Source of the DNA: Pseudomonas tremae
GTDB taxonomy: Bacteria > Pseudomonadota > Gammaproteobacteria > Pseudomonadales > Pseudomonadaceae
DNA: 64,000 nucleotides
Direction of reading: 5' to 3'
NCBI RefSeq assembly: GCF_001401155.1
Contig: NZ_LJRO01000073.1
Location: forward strand, 123,548 to 187,547
A program made the translations under genes and the position numbers. The notes beneath the pieces were generated by a model, which was not told the DNA's origin, made no database searches, and saw nothing but the letters and a program-made list of their open reading frames with translations. This document shows, in pieces, positions 50,314 to 59,288 of this stretch (positions are counted from its first letter, which is position 1; each line of letters starts with the position of its first letter).

Positions 50314-51618
50314 ATGAACAGCAAAGTCGACGACACCCCTCATCTGATCCGCCAGCGCGACCAGTTTGTGCCGCGTGGCATTGTCACGGCCCACCCGCTG
50401 GTCATCGACCGCGCCCAGGGTTCTGAATTGTGGGACGTCGATGGCAAGCGCTACCTGGATTTCGTCGGCGGTATCGGCGTATTGAACATCGGCCACAACC
50501 ACCCGAATGTGGTCAAGGCGATTCAGGCACAGCTGACCAAAGTCACCCACGCCTGCTTTCAGGTAGCCTCCTACCAGCCCTACATCGACCTGGCTAAACG
50601 CTTGAGTCTGTTGATCGCAGGCCAGAGCGGCATCGATCACAAGGCAGTGTTTTTCACCTCCGGTGCCGAAGCTGTGGAAAATGCGGTGAAAATTGCCCGC
50701 GCCCACACCAATCGTCCGGCGATCATCTCGTTCCGGGGCGGCTTTCATGGCCGCACGCTGCTCGGCACCACGCTGACCGGCATGAGTCAGCCGTACAAGC
50801 AGAACTTCGGCCCGATGGCGCCTGAAGTGTTCCACACCCCGTACCCGAACGAGTACCGTGGCGTGACCACCGAAGTGGCACTGGCGGCATTGCATGAGCT
50901 GTTGGCTACCCAAGTAGCCCCGGATCGAGTGGCAGCCATTCTGATCGAACCCATGCAGGGCGATGGTGGCTTCCTGGCCGCGCCGGTCGAGTTCCTCAAG
51001 GCATTGCGTGCCCTGACCGAGAAACACGGCATCGTGCTGATTCTCGATGAAATCCAGACCGGTTTCGGTCGTACCGGCAAGTGGTTCGGCTTCGAACATT
51101 CGGGCATCCAGCCAGATCTGGTCACCGTTGCCAAAAGCCTCGCTGGCGGTATGCCGCTGTCAGGCGTTGTCGGACGCGCTGAAATCATGGATGCACCGCT
51201 TCCGGGCGGCCTGGGTGGCACTTACGGCGGTAATGCTCTGTCGTGCGCCGCCGCGCTGGCGGTCATCGATACGTACGAGCAGGAAAACCTGCTGGCGCGT
51301 GGCAAGCTACTGGGCGATCGCCTGCGTGCCGGTCTGCTAGCGCTCAAAGAGCGTTACAGCTTCATCGGCGACGTGCGCGGCACTGGCTTTATGCTCGCTA
51401 TGGAAATGGTCAAGGACGATGCCGCGCGCAGTCCGGACGCCGATCTCAACCAGAAAATCATCGATCAGGCGCGCATTGGCGGTCTGCTGGTGATCAAGTG
51501 CGGTGTGTACCGCAACGTGCTGCGTTTCCTGGCACCGCTGGTGACCACCGAGCAGCAGATTGATGAAGCGCTGACCATCCTCGATGCCGCCTTGGCACGA
51601 GTATTGAAGTCCAGCTGA
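50314..51618 (+). CDS. gabT: 4-aminobutyrate aminotransferase-like class III transaminase
   Basis: A 434-residue PLP-dependent class III aminotransferase. PLP residues: SGAEAVENAVKIARAHT and FRGGFHGRTLLGTT bind the phosphate and ring, ILDEIQTGFGRTG holds the Asp contacting the ring nitrogen, and Lys274 (VTVAKSLAGGMPLSG) forms the Schiff base. The opening HLIRQRDQFVPRGIVTAHPL is typical of Pseudomonas GabT. It converts GABA and 2-oxoglutarate to succinate semialdehyde and glutamate, which gabD nearby would finish. Pseudomonads usually carry several GabT paralogues, so a related omega-amino acid such as 5-aminovalerate is possible. Confidence 0.88.
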   Translation: MNSKVDDTPHLIRQRDQFVPRGIVTAHPLVIDRAQGSELWDVDGKRYLDFVGGIGVLNIGHNHPNVVKAIQAQLTKVTHACFQVASYQPYIDLAKRLSLLIAGQSGIDHKAVFFTSGAEAVENAVKIARAHTNRPAIISFRGGFHGRTLLGTTLTGMSQPYKQNFGPMAPEVFHTPYPNEYRGVTTEVALAALHELLATQVAPDRVAAILIEPMQGDGGFLAAPVEFLKALRALTEKHGIVLILDEIQTGFGRTGKWFGFEHSGIQPDLVTVAKSLAGGMPLSGVVGRAEIMDAPLPGGLGGTYGGNALSCAAALAVIDTYEQENLLARGKLLGDRLRAGLLALKERYSFIGDVRGTGFMLAMEMVKDDAARSPDADLNQKIIDQARIGGLLVIKCGVYRNVLRFLAPLVTTEQQIDEALTILDAALARVLKSS

Positions 51619-51699
51619 GCGTGAGCGTGGTCGCAGCTGTTGCGAGACGCTGCGACCACCAGCGCTGGGGATCATTGTTGAATGGAGACGTTGCCTGCC

Positions 51700-52356
51700 A
51701 TGGGGCTTATTGATTACCGCGCATTACTGATCGATTGTGATGAGGTTCTGGTGGACCGCGACTCAGGCGTCTGGTCGGCCTTGCAGCCGTTGCTGGATAA
51801 CGGTCTGAGTACACCCGGCAAAGACCAGATACTCACTGAATTCAATGATGTCATCCGCACGTTGTACCCGCGCTTTGATGAATTGGGCTTCAGCGGGCTG
51901 CTGTGCTTTGCGCATCGACAGCTGGCTGAACGACTGGGGATCAAGGCGAGCTGGGAGGAAGGCATGAGTTTCGCCCGCTCAGTGTCGAACTGGACGCTGT
52001 TCGAGGATGCACCGGGCGCGATGCTCTACCTGCGCAAGTTCTACCGGCTGTTGGTTTACGCCGACCGTGATCTGCAGGATCGCGGCATCCTGTGCGAGCG
52101 ATTGGGGCTCGAGCCTGACAGCCTGCTGTCGTTGACCACGCACCCGCTGGATGACACACGCTGGCTTGCCAAAATGGATCTGGACACCCGAGACACCCTG
52201 CTAGTATCCCGTCCACCGGCCTCTGCGCCGGGCCTGGGCGGGTTGTGCCTGATCCGCCGCAGCCGCGAAGAGCACAGTCAGCCTTGCGCCGCAGATATCT
52301 GCATCAACAGCATGGCGGACCTCGTTGCTCAGCATCAGCTGTCTTTACGGCGCTGA
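51700..52356 (+). CDS. HAD-family hydrolase
   Basis: A HAD protein of about 218 residues. Motif I is ALLIDCDEVLVDRDSGVW, with the paired aspartates of the DxDx(T/V) motif. The cap region is helical (LTEFNDVIRTLYPRFDELGF, HRQLAERLGIKASWEEGM), and the rest is less conserved (LLVYADRDLQDRGILCERLG, where Tyr-Ala-Asp replaces the usual Ser/Thr-Asn motif II). It resembles the haloacid-dehalogenase-like proteins encoded near amine-catabolism genes. The start is uncertain: ATG 51682 or 51700 (a GGAG lies before the latter). It is downstream of gabT on the same strand. Confidence 0.72.
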   Translation: MGLIDYRALLIDCDEVLVDRDSGVWSALQPLLDNGLSTPGKDQILTEFNDVIRTLYPRFDELGFSGLLCFAHRQLAERLGIKASWEEGMSFARSVSNWTLFEDAPGAMLYLRKFYRLLVYADRDLQDRGILCERLGLEPDSLLSLTTHPLDDTRWLAKMDLDTRDTLLVSRPPASAPGLGGLCLIRRSREEHSQPCAADICINSMADLVAQHQLSLRR

Positions 52357-52402
52357 TTTTGCTAGAAGGTAGGCACCGTAATGGCAATACATGAGGTAGG
52401 TG

Positions 52403-52891
52403 ATGGAAGGCTTGGTCAAACTGGATCGGATTGATATCAATATCCTGGTAGAACTCCAGAAAGACGGGCGCATGACCAACGTCAGCCTGGCCGATGCAGT
52501 AGGGCTTTCCGCGAGCCCTTGCCTGCAACGCGTCAAACGACTTGAGTCGGCGGGTTACATCTCCAGTTACAAGGCGCACCTCAATCTCGCGAAAATCACC
52601 GAATCGGTTACCGTGTTCACGGAAATCTCCCTCAGCGACCACAAGCGCGAAGACTTCGCCAAGTTCGAAGCCAACATCCGCCATGTGGACGAAGTGCTCG
52701 AGTGCCATTTGATCAGTGGCGGCTACGATTACCTCGTGCGCTTCATGACCCGCAGCATTCAGCACTACCAGGAAGTGATTGAAGAACTGCTGGACAAGAA
52801 CATCGGCATTTCCAAGTACTTCAGCTACATCGTCATCAAATCCCCGGTCATGAAAGACGGCGTGCCGTTGCGCAAATTGTTGCGGCATTGA
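52403..52891 (+). CDS. Lrp/AsnC-family transcriptional regulator
   Basis: A 162-residue Lrp-type regulator. The N-terminal helix-turn-helix covers about residues 5-65 (KLDRIDINILVELQKDGRMT, VSLADAVGLSASPCLQRVKR). The C-terminal RAM/AsnC effector-binding domain has VTVFTEISLSDHKRED, LECHLISGGYDYLVRFMTRS and FSYIVIKSPVMKDGVPLRKL. Such regulators sense amino acids and commonly control neighbouring catabolic genes, which makes it a good candidate to regulate the 35.9-52.4 kb cluster. ATG 52403 has GAGG 6 nt upstream; a GTG overlaps one codon earlier. Confidence 0.92.
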   Translation: MEGLVKLDRIDINILVELQKDGRMTNVSLADAVGLSASPCLQRVKRLESAGYISSYKAHLNLAKITESVTVFTEISLSDHKREDFAKFEANIRHVDEVLECHLISGGYDYLVRFMTRSIQHYQEVIEELLDKNIGISKYFSYIVIKSPVMKDGVPLRKLLRH

Positions 52892-52965
52892 AGCGGCTAA
52901 AAAAGAGCGCCGGCTTGCTGTGACGTTTGATTGTGTAGAGACACAGGTCACATCCAGACCGCATC

Positions 52966-53401
52966 TCATAATGGATAATCTCCAATCTTCCTCACCAGCC
53001 CGGCGCGTAGCGGGTTAGCGACGACATAGCGAGCCAGGCCGACCATGTCTTGCTCGTTGCGTACGGCATGATCGTGGTACCCGGACTGCCATAGAGTTTC
53101 GGGGTGGTCTCTGACTTTTCCGATGGCTATCGAGCTGCGAGAGCTGTCGCATCAGCATGGGCAGATCATTCTGTCTTAGCTCAAAAAGCCAATGAACGTG
53201 GTCGGGCATCACGACCCAGGCAAGCGACTTGGCCAGTTCCTGCTCTTTGCAACGCCTCAGTTCTTTCACCAGCAAGCGTCCGAGGCGGAAGTCGGCAAAC
53301 ACAGGTTCGCGCCCCTTCGTGACTGACGTCACCATATAAATCTGGCCTATTACGGAGCATAGGCCCGTGCGCAAACGGCGTGACGCAGAGTAAGCATGCA
53401 T
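52966..53401 (-). pseudogene. REP-associated tyrosine transposase (RAYT), frameshifted
   Basis: The first frame encodes SASRRLRTGLCSVIGQIYMV, TSVTKGREPVFADFRLGRLL and LAWVVMPDHVHWLFELRQND, the Y1-transposase domain with the His-x-His metal motif (HVH). After about residue 85 the frame changes: SSIAIGKVRDHPETLWQSGY, HDHAVRNEQDMVGLARYVVA, NPLRAGLVRKIGDYPL and a stop continue in another frame, including the catalytic Tyr region. A small indel near 53145-53160 separates the halves, and the C-terminal tail is short. RAYTs are linked to REP mobilisation; this copy is dead but explains the REP clusters at 34.4 and 48.9 kb. Confidence 0.85.
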
Positions 53402-53584
53402 TCCATGACCTCAAAGGCTATCTGAAGGGGAACGTTAGCGCTTGGCGCGGCGAAGCAGCGGAGGAATGCTTTACGGCATATTAATTCGGTGGTTGATAGC
53501 CAGTCTTCGTGGACAGGCGCAGCGTCGCCCGGTCCACTCCCACAGGGATCTCCCATAAGGATTCCAGAACACAGTTGCCTGAGC

Positions 53585-55168
53585 TCAGGCAAACACCAAC
53601 CCCGACGAGCGCAGCAGTTCCTGTGTGTAGGCTTGCTGCGGCGCGGCGAAGATGTCGCGGGATGGGCCTTGTTCGACTACCTTGCCGTCCTTGATCACGA
53701 TCAGGTCATGGGCCAGCGCGTGAACCACTGCCAGGTCGTGGCTGATGAACAAGTAGGTCAGGCCATGGCGGATTTGCAGATCGCGCAACAGCGCAACGAT
53801 CTGCTTCTGCACGGTACGGTCGAGGGCTGAAGTCGGCTCGTCCAGCAGAATCAGGTCCGGTTCAAGTACCAGCGCCCGTGCGATGGAAATGCGCTGGCGT
53901 TGACCACCGGAAAACTCATGCGGGTAGCGATGCCTTGTCGCCGGGTCTAGCCCCACTTCCTGCAATACCCGGATCACCGTCTGCTCACGCTCTTTCGAAG
54001 TGCCGATTTTATGCGTCACCAGCCCTTCGGCGATGATCTGCTCTACGGTCATGCGCGGGCTGAGGCTGCCAAACGGGTCCTGAAACACCACCTGCAATTG
54101 CCGACGCAACGGGCGCATCAAGTGCTGGCTGTGCAGGCTCAGTTCCTTGGTGCCGAAACGGATGCTGCCCTCTGAATCCACCAGCCGCAAAATTGCCTGG
54201 CCCAACGTCGACTTGCCCGAGCCTGATTCACCGACGATGCCCAGCGTCTTGCCCTTGAGCAGCTCGAAACTCACGCCGTCCACTGCCTTCACATAATGCG
54301 GCTCGCGCTTGAACCAGGCTTTGCCCAGCGGAAACCAGACCTTCAGGTCCTGCACCGACAGCAACGTGTTGCTGTGCGTGGACGGCACCGGTTCGCCATC
54401 CGGTTCAGCGTTGATCAGCAGACGGCTGTAAGGGTGCTGCGGGCAGTCAAAAAGCGTCTGGCAATCGGCTTGCTCGACAATTTCACCCTCACGCATCACA
54501 CAGACCCGCTGAGCAATGCGCCGCACCAGATTGAGGTCGTGACTGATCAGCAGCAGTGACATGTTCAGTCGCTGCTGCAACGATTTGAGCAGCTCGAGAA
54601 TCTTCACCTGTACGGTCACGTCCAGCGCCGTGGTCGGCTCGTCGGCGATCAGCAAGTCGGGCTCGTTGGCCAGCGCCATGGCGATCATGATGCGCTGACG
54701 CTGCCCGCCCGATAGCTGGTGCGGATAGGCCTTGAGCCGCGACAGCGGATCGCGAATGCCGACCAGCTCCAGCAGCTCCAGGGTCCGGCTCAGTGCGGCC
54801 TTGCCCTTCAGGCCCTTGTGCGTGACGAGGATTTCGCCAATTTGCTTTTCGACCGTGTGCAGCGGGTTCAGCGAGCTCATGGGCTCCTGAAAAATCATCG
54901 CCACCCGGTTGCCGCGCAGGCTGCGCAATTGCTTGTCGCTGGCCGTGACCAGATCCAGGCCGTCATAGCGAATCGAACCCTGTGTACTGACGTTTTTCGG
55001 TGGCAGCAAGCGCAGAATCGAATGCGCGGTGACTGACTTGCCGGAGCCGGACTCGCCCACCAGCGCTAGGCATTCGCCACGGCGGATATCGAGGCTGATG
55101 CCATGCACCACTTCGTGGCCGTTGAAGGCGACCCGCAGGTCGCGAATTTCAATCAGGTTGTCTTGCAT
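53585..55168 (-). CDS. yejF: Peptide ABC transporter ATPase YejF
   Basis: A 527-residue double ATPase. Two full nucleotide-binding domains are visible: [28 protein letters not shown] and [13 protein letters not shown] in the first half; [28 protein letters not shown] and [15 protein letters not shown] in the second. Length and order match YejF. ATG 55168 is preferred over an in-frame ATG at 55192 inside yejE. YejABEF imports peptides, including the peptide-nucleotide antibiotic microcin C in E. coli. One base separates it from yejE. It ends in a short palindrome (GCCTGAGCTCAGGC) spanning the stop, without a T run. Confidence 0.93.
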   Translation of the reverse strand: MQDNLIEIRDLRVAFNGHEVVHGISLDIRRGECLALVGESGSGKSVTAHSILRLLPPKNVSTQGSIRYDGLDLVTASDKQLRSLRGNRVAMIFQEPMSSLNPLHTVEKQIGEILVTHKGLKGKAALSRTLELLELVGIRDPLSRLKAYPHQLSGGQRQRIMIAMALANEPDLLIADEPTTALDVTVQVKILELLKSLQQRLNMSLLLISHDLNLVRRIAQRVCVMREGEIVEQADCQTLFDCPQHPYSRLLINAEPDGEPVPSTHSNTLLSVQDLKVWFPLGKAWFKREPHYVKAVDGVSFELLKGKTLGIVGESGSGKSTLGQAILRLVDSEGSIRFGTKELSLHSQHLMRPLRRQLQVVFQDPFGSLSPRMTVEQIIAEGLVTHKIGTSKEREQTVIRVLQEVGLDPATRHRYPHEFSGGQRQRISIARALVLEPDLILLDEPTSALDRTVQKQIVALLRDLQIRHGLTYLFISHDLAVVHALAHDLIVIKDGKVVEQGPSRDIFAAPQQAYTQELLRSSGLVFA

Positions 55169-55169
55169 G

Positions 55170-56192
55170 TCAGCTCCGAGGATCAAACGCATCGCGGCAG
55201 GCTTCGCCGATGAACACCAGCAACGAAAGGATCAAGGCCAGCACCACAAACGCCGTCAGGCCAAGCCAGGGCGCTTGCAGATTGCGCTTGGCCTCTCCAA
55301 TCAGCTCGCCCAGCGAAGCACTGCCCGCCGGCATGCCGAAACCGAGAAAATCCAGCGCAGTGAGGGTGGCGATGGCGCCGGTGATGATGAACGGCAGGTA
55401 GGTCAGGGTGCTGGTCATCGCGTTGGGCAGGATGTGCCGCCACATCAGCGCGGCATCGGTCAGGCCCAGTGCGCGGGCGGCTTTGACGTACTCCAGATTG
55501 CGCCCGCGCAGGAACTCGGCACGCACCACGTCCACCAGCGACAGCCAGGAAAACAGCGCCATGATGCCCAGCAACCACCAGAAACTCGGTGATACAAAGC
55601 CGGACAAAATGATCAGCAGGTACAGCACCGGCAAACCCGACCATATCTCTTGAATACGCTGGCCGATAAGGTCGGTCATGCCGCCGTAATACCCCTGAAT
55701 CGCCCCGGCACATATCCCTATCACCGTGCTGATTAACGTCAACAACAGCGCGAACAGAATGGAGATTCGCGCGCCGAACAGCACTCGTGCCAACACGTCA
55801 CGCGCCTGCTCGTCGGTGCCCAGCCAGTTGATGTGGTCAGGCGGGCTGGGCGACGGCGCGTCCAGATCGTAGTTGATGGTGTCGTAGCTGAACGGGATCG
55901 GCGCAAACAGCATCCAGCCGTTTTTCGCGGCGATCAGCTTGCGCACGTAGTCGCTGGCATAGTCCGGTTCGAAGAGCAGTTCGCCGCCGAAATCGGTTTC
56001 CATGTAGGTGTGCAACACCGGGTAATACATCTGCCCGTCGTAGCTGATCAGTAACGGTTTGTCGTTGGCGATGAGCTCGCCGCACAGGCACACCAGCATC
56101 AGCCCGATGAAGATCCACAGCGACCACCAGCCACGCCGGTTGGCCTTGAACAGGTCGAGGCGCCGCCGGGTCTGGGGAGAGAATTCGAACAT
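55170..56192 (-). CDS. yejE: Peptide ABC transporter permease YejE
   Basis: A 340-residue permease. The YejE-specific N-terminus (FKANRRGWWSLWIFIGLMLV, then a long periplasmic loop with ANDKPLLISYDGQMYYPVLH and FDGG-like FGGELLFEPDYAS) is present. The permease domain has LGTDEQARDVLARVLFGARI, EYVKAARALGLTDAALMWRH and LDFLGFGMPAGSASLGELIG. It pairs with YejB in the inner membrane. Start and stop codons overlap yejB by one base (TGATG), so translation is coupled. Confidence 0.94.
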   Translation of the reverse strand: MFEFSPQTRRRLDLFKANRRGWWSLWIFIGLMLVCLCGELIANDKPLLISYDGQMYYPVLHTYMETDFGGELLFEPDYASDYVRKLIAAKNGWMLFAPIPFSYDTINYDLDAPSPSPPDHINWLGTDEQARDVLARVLFGARISILFALLLTLISTVIGICAGAIQGYYGGMTDLIGQRIQEIWSGLPVLYLLIILSGFVSPSFWWLLGIMALFSWLSLVDVVRAEFLRGRNLEYVKAARALGLTDAALMWRHILPNAMTSTLTYLPFIITGAIATLTALDFLGFGMPAGSASLGELIGEAKRNLQAPWLGLTAFVVLALILSLLVFIGEACRDAFDPRS

Positions 56193-57259
56193 CAGGCGCT
56201 CCTCGCGGAAAAGTCGATGCGCGGGTCGACCAGCGTGTAGCACAGGTCACCGATCAGTTTGATCAGCAGGCCGAACAGCGTGAACAGGAACAGCGTGCCG
56301 AACACAATCGGGTAATCGCGCGAAACCGCTGCCTCGTAACTCATTCGCCCCAAACCGTCGAGGCCAAAGATGGTTTCGATCAGCAGCGAGCCAGCGAAAA
56401 ACACCTCGATCAATGCCTGCGGAATGCCGGCGATGACCAGCAGCATGGCGTTGCGAAACACATGGCCGTACAGCACGCGATGCTCGGTCAGGCCCTTGGC
56501 CCGCGCCGTGACCACGTACTGGCGGCTGATCTCGTTGAGGAAGCTGTTCTTGGTGAGGATGGTCAGCGTGGCGAACCCGCCGATCACCAGCGAACTGACC
56601 GGCAGCACCAGGTGCCACAGATAGTCTTTCACCTTGCCCCAGGTGCTCAGGCTGTCGAAGTTGTCCGAGAACAGCCCTTGCGCCGGAAACCAGCTCAGAT
56701 AGCTGCCGCCGGCAAATACCACGATCAGCAGAATGGCGAACAGAAACGCTGGCGTCGCATAGCCGATGATCACCAGCGTGCTGCTCCACACATCGAACGC
56801 ACTGCCATGCCGCACCGCTTTGCGAATGCCCAGCGGGATCGAAATCAGGTAGGTGATCAGCGTCGCCCAGAGCCCGAGAGACAGCGACACCGGCAGTTTC
56901 TGTGCAATCAGTTCGGTGACCGACGCACCCCTGAAGAAGCTGGTGCCGAAATCCAGTTGCGCGTAGTTCTTGAGCATCAGCCAGAGTCGTTCGTGCATTG
57001 GCTTGTCGAAACCGTAGTGCTCCTTGATCTGCTCGATCAGCGCCGGGTCAAGCCCTCGTGTGCTACGGCTGGCGGTGCCGCTGGCAGCCACTTCACCACC
57101 ACCGCCACCGACCCCGTTGGGGCTGAAACCCTGAATGCGGGCGATGGCCTGCTCGACCGGGCCGCCGGGCGCGGCTTGCACGATCAGGAAGTTGACGATC
57201 AGGATTGCCAGCAGCGTGGGGATGATCAGCAGCAAGCGTCGAATCACGTAAGCCAGCAT
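56192..57259 (-). CDS. yejB: Peptide ABC transporter permease YejB
   Basis: A 355-residue permease. It begins [20 protein letters not shown], typical of DppB/YejB proteins. The YejB-type extended first periplasmic loop ([20 protein letters not shown], rich in glycine) precedes [20 protein letters not shown]. The coupling loop is [20 protein letters not shown] and the last segment includes [20 protein letters not shown]. Together with YejE it forms the channel. It lies one base from yejA. Confidence 0.94.
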   Translation of the reverse strand: MLAYVIRRLLLIIPTLLAILIVNFLIVQAAPGGPVEQAIARIQGFSPNGVGGGGGEVAASGTASRSTRGLDPALIEQIKEHYGFDKPMHERLWLMLKNYAQLDFGTSFFRGASVTELIAQKLPVSLSLGLWATLITYLISIPLGIRKAVRHGSAFDVWSSTLVIIGYATPAFLFAILLIVVFAGGSYLSWFPAQGLFSDNFDSLSTWGKVKDYLWHLVLPVSSLVIGGFATLTILTKNSFLNEISRQYVVTARAKGLTEHRVLYGHVFRNAMLLVIAGIPQALIEVFFAGSLLIETIFGLDGLGRMSYEAAVSRDYPIVFGTLFLFTLFGLLIKLIGDLCYTLVDPRIDFSARSA

Positions 57260-57260
57260 C

Positions 57261-59144
57261 TCAATGCTCCTTCGCAGCGGTGGTCTTGCCGTTTAGTGCC
57301 GCGGCCTGAGCGTTGGTCAGCGGCGTCGGGCTTATCTGCCACCAGGTTTCCAGCCCCACGTCGTAGATCGGCGCCACCGCAGGCATGCCAAAACGGTTGG
57401 CGAACACCAGCGGCGTGCCTTTGGAATAGTAATTGGGAATCATGTAGTAGCCCCATTGCAGGACCCGATCCAGCGCCCGCGCATACAGCACCATGTCATT
57501 GCGAGTGTTGGCGCTCACCAGCCCGTCGATCAACGTGTCTACCGCAGGGTTGCGTAGCACCATTGCATTGGAGCTGCCCACTTCTGTGGCGCTTTGCGAG
57601 CCGTACAGGTTGTACAGCTCGCGCCCTGGAGAAATGATGGGGTTGCCGTTTTTCGGCAGTGTGACCACGATCATGTCGTAGTCCCTTGCGTTGAGCCGGT
57701 TGATGTACTGCGCCGAATCGATACGCAGAAAATCCAGGGTGATACCGATCTGCGCCAGGGTGCGTTTGAACGGCAGAATCAGTCGGTCGAAACCGCCCTG
57801 ACCGTCGAGAAAACTGAACACCATCGGCTCGCCCGCAGCGTTGACCAGCTTGTTGTCTTTCGGGTGCCAGCCAGCCTCTGCCAGCAGCTTCAGGGCCTGC
57901 AATTGTTTGTCACGAATGTAACCGCTGCCGTCGGTTTTTGGTGGTTGATAGACCGTGGTGAATACTTCGTCCGGCACCTGAGCGCGCAATGGTTCTAGAA
58001 TCTTCAGCTCGGCGGGTGTCGGCAGTTCGGTGGCGGCCATGTCGCTTTTCGGAAAGTAGCTCTGCTCGCGCACGTAGAAATTGCGCATGACCCGGCGATT
58101 GATCCAGTCGAAATCCCACAGCAGCGACAGCGCTTCACGCACGCGGCGATCCTTGAAGATCGGGTTGTCCAGATTGAACACAAAGCCCTGCGCGGCGACC
58201 GGGCGCTGCTGGGCGAAGATGCGTTTCTGCAAGCGTCCGTCGTCTATCGCCGGGCCGCTGTAGCCGACCACGAAGCCGGAAGAAGAGAACTCGCGGTTGT
58301 AGTCGAAGGTTCCTGCCTGCAGCAGTTGGCGGGCTATCTCGGTGTCGCCGTAGTAGTTCACGCTGAGGCTGTCGAAGTTATACAGCCCACGGCTGACCGG
58401 CAGGTCCTTGCCCCACCAGTCCTTGACCCGTTCGAATGTGACGCTGCGCCCGGCGTCGACCTTGGAGACTCGGTAAGGGCCATTGCCCAGCGGCGGCTCG
58501 AAACCGCCACCGTTGGCAAAGTCGCGGTTCTTCCACCAGTGCTCCGGCAGGATGTGCAGGCTGGCAATGTCCAGCGCCAGCATGCGGTTGAGGTTGTTCT
58601 TGAAGTCGAAGCGAATCTGTAGCGGCCCCTCGATGGTCACCTCTTTGACGTCGGCGAACATGGGGCGATAGCTGAAGCTGGCCTTGGTGGTCATCAGCTC
58701 GAAGGTGTAGCGCACGTCTTGTGCAGTGACGGGTTTGCCGTCCTCGAAGCGCGCGTTGGGGTTGAGGAAAAAGCGAATCCACAGACCGTCGGGATCCATC
58801 TCCATTTTTTCGGCAATCAGCCCATACACGGTGTACGGCTCATCCAGCGAGCGGTAGGCCAATGGCGAGTAGACCCAGCTGTCGACCTCCCTCACGTTGA
58901 TGCCCTGATCGACGTAAGGGTTGAGGTAGTTGAACTGGCCGATTTCTTCCGCTGAGCGTGTCAGCGAGCCGCCTTTGGGGGCGTTCGGGTTGACGTAGTC
59001 GAAGTGCTGGAAGCCAGCCGGGTATTTCGGAGCTTCGCCATAGACCGTCAAGGCATGGGTCGGCGCCGCCTGCGCGACTGGCCAGCAACTCAATAGCGTG
59101 ACACCCAGAATCAGGCGCCGCAGAAAACGGGAATGACGCAGCAT
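57261..59144 (-). CDS. yejA: Periplasmic peptide-binding protein YejA
   Basis: A 627-residue SBP_bac_5 protein with a signal peptide ([20 protein letters not shown]). The mature part has [32 protein letters not shown], the canonical LGLIAEKM-like [59 protein letters not shown] and a YejA-type C-terminal half ([20 protein letters not shown]). It binds peptides or peptide-like metallophores in the periplasm for YejBEF. It is separated by 144 bases from the TonB-dependent receptor gene on the same strand. Confidence 0.92.
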   Translation of the reverse strand: MLRHSRFLRRLILGVTLLSCWPVAQAAPTHALTVYGEAPKYPAGFQHFDYVNPNAPKGGSLTRSAEEIGQFNYLNPYVDQGINVREVDSWVYSPLAYRSLDEPYTVYGLIAEKMEMDPDGLWIRFFLNPNARFEDGKPVTAQDVRYTFELMTTKASFSYRPMFADVKEVTIEGPLQIRFDFKNNLNRMLALDIASLHILPEHWWKNRDFANGGGFEPPLGNGPYRVSKVDAGRSVTFERVKDWWGKDLPVSRGLYNFDSLSVNYYGDTEIARQLLQAGTFDYNREFSSSGFVVGYSGPAIDDGRLQKRIFAQQRPVAAQGFVFNLDNPIFKDRRVREALSLLWDFDWINRRVMRNFYVREQSYFPKSDMAATELPTPAELKILEPLRAQVPDEVFTTVYQPPKTDGSGYIRDKQLQALKLLAEAGWHPKDNKLVNAAGEPMVFSFLDGQGGFDRLILPFKRTLAQIGITLDFLRIDSAQYINRLNARDYDMIVVTLPKNGNPIISPGRELYNLYGSQSATEVGSSNAMVLRNPAVDTLIDGLVSANTRNDMVLYARALDRVLQWGYYMIPNYYSKGTPLVFANRFGMPAVAPIYDVGLETWWQISPTPLTNAQAAALNGKTTAAKEH

Positions 59145-59193
59145 GATGGGGCTTTCCTCGTGCGCACTGAATGACGATGAGCCGCGAAAAAGC

Positions 59194-59205
59194 CCCCGGC
59201 CGGGG
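59194..59205 (-). terminator. Possible weak attenuator between receptor and yejA
   Basis: On the - strand CCCC-GGCC-GGGG is followed by GCTTTTT. The stem is only 4-5 bp, so it may reduce rather than end transcription from the receptor gene into yejABEF. Confidence 0.35.
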
Positions 59206-59288
59206 AAGGTGGATGAAGCCTGGGCCGGAGGGGGCGAGCTCGCAATCAGACGTGGCCCACGGAGCGTGTATGGGCCACCTCGTTACAC

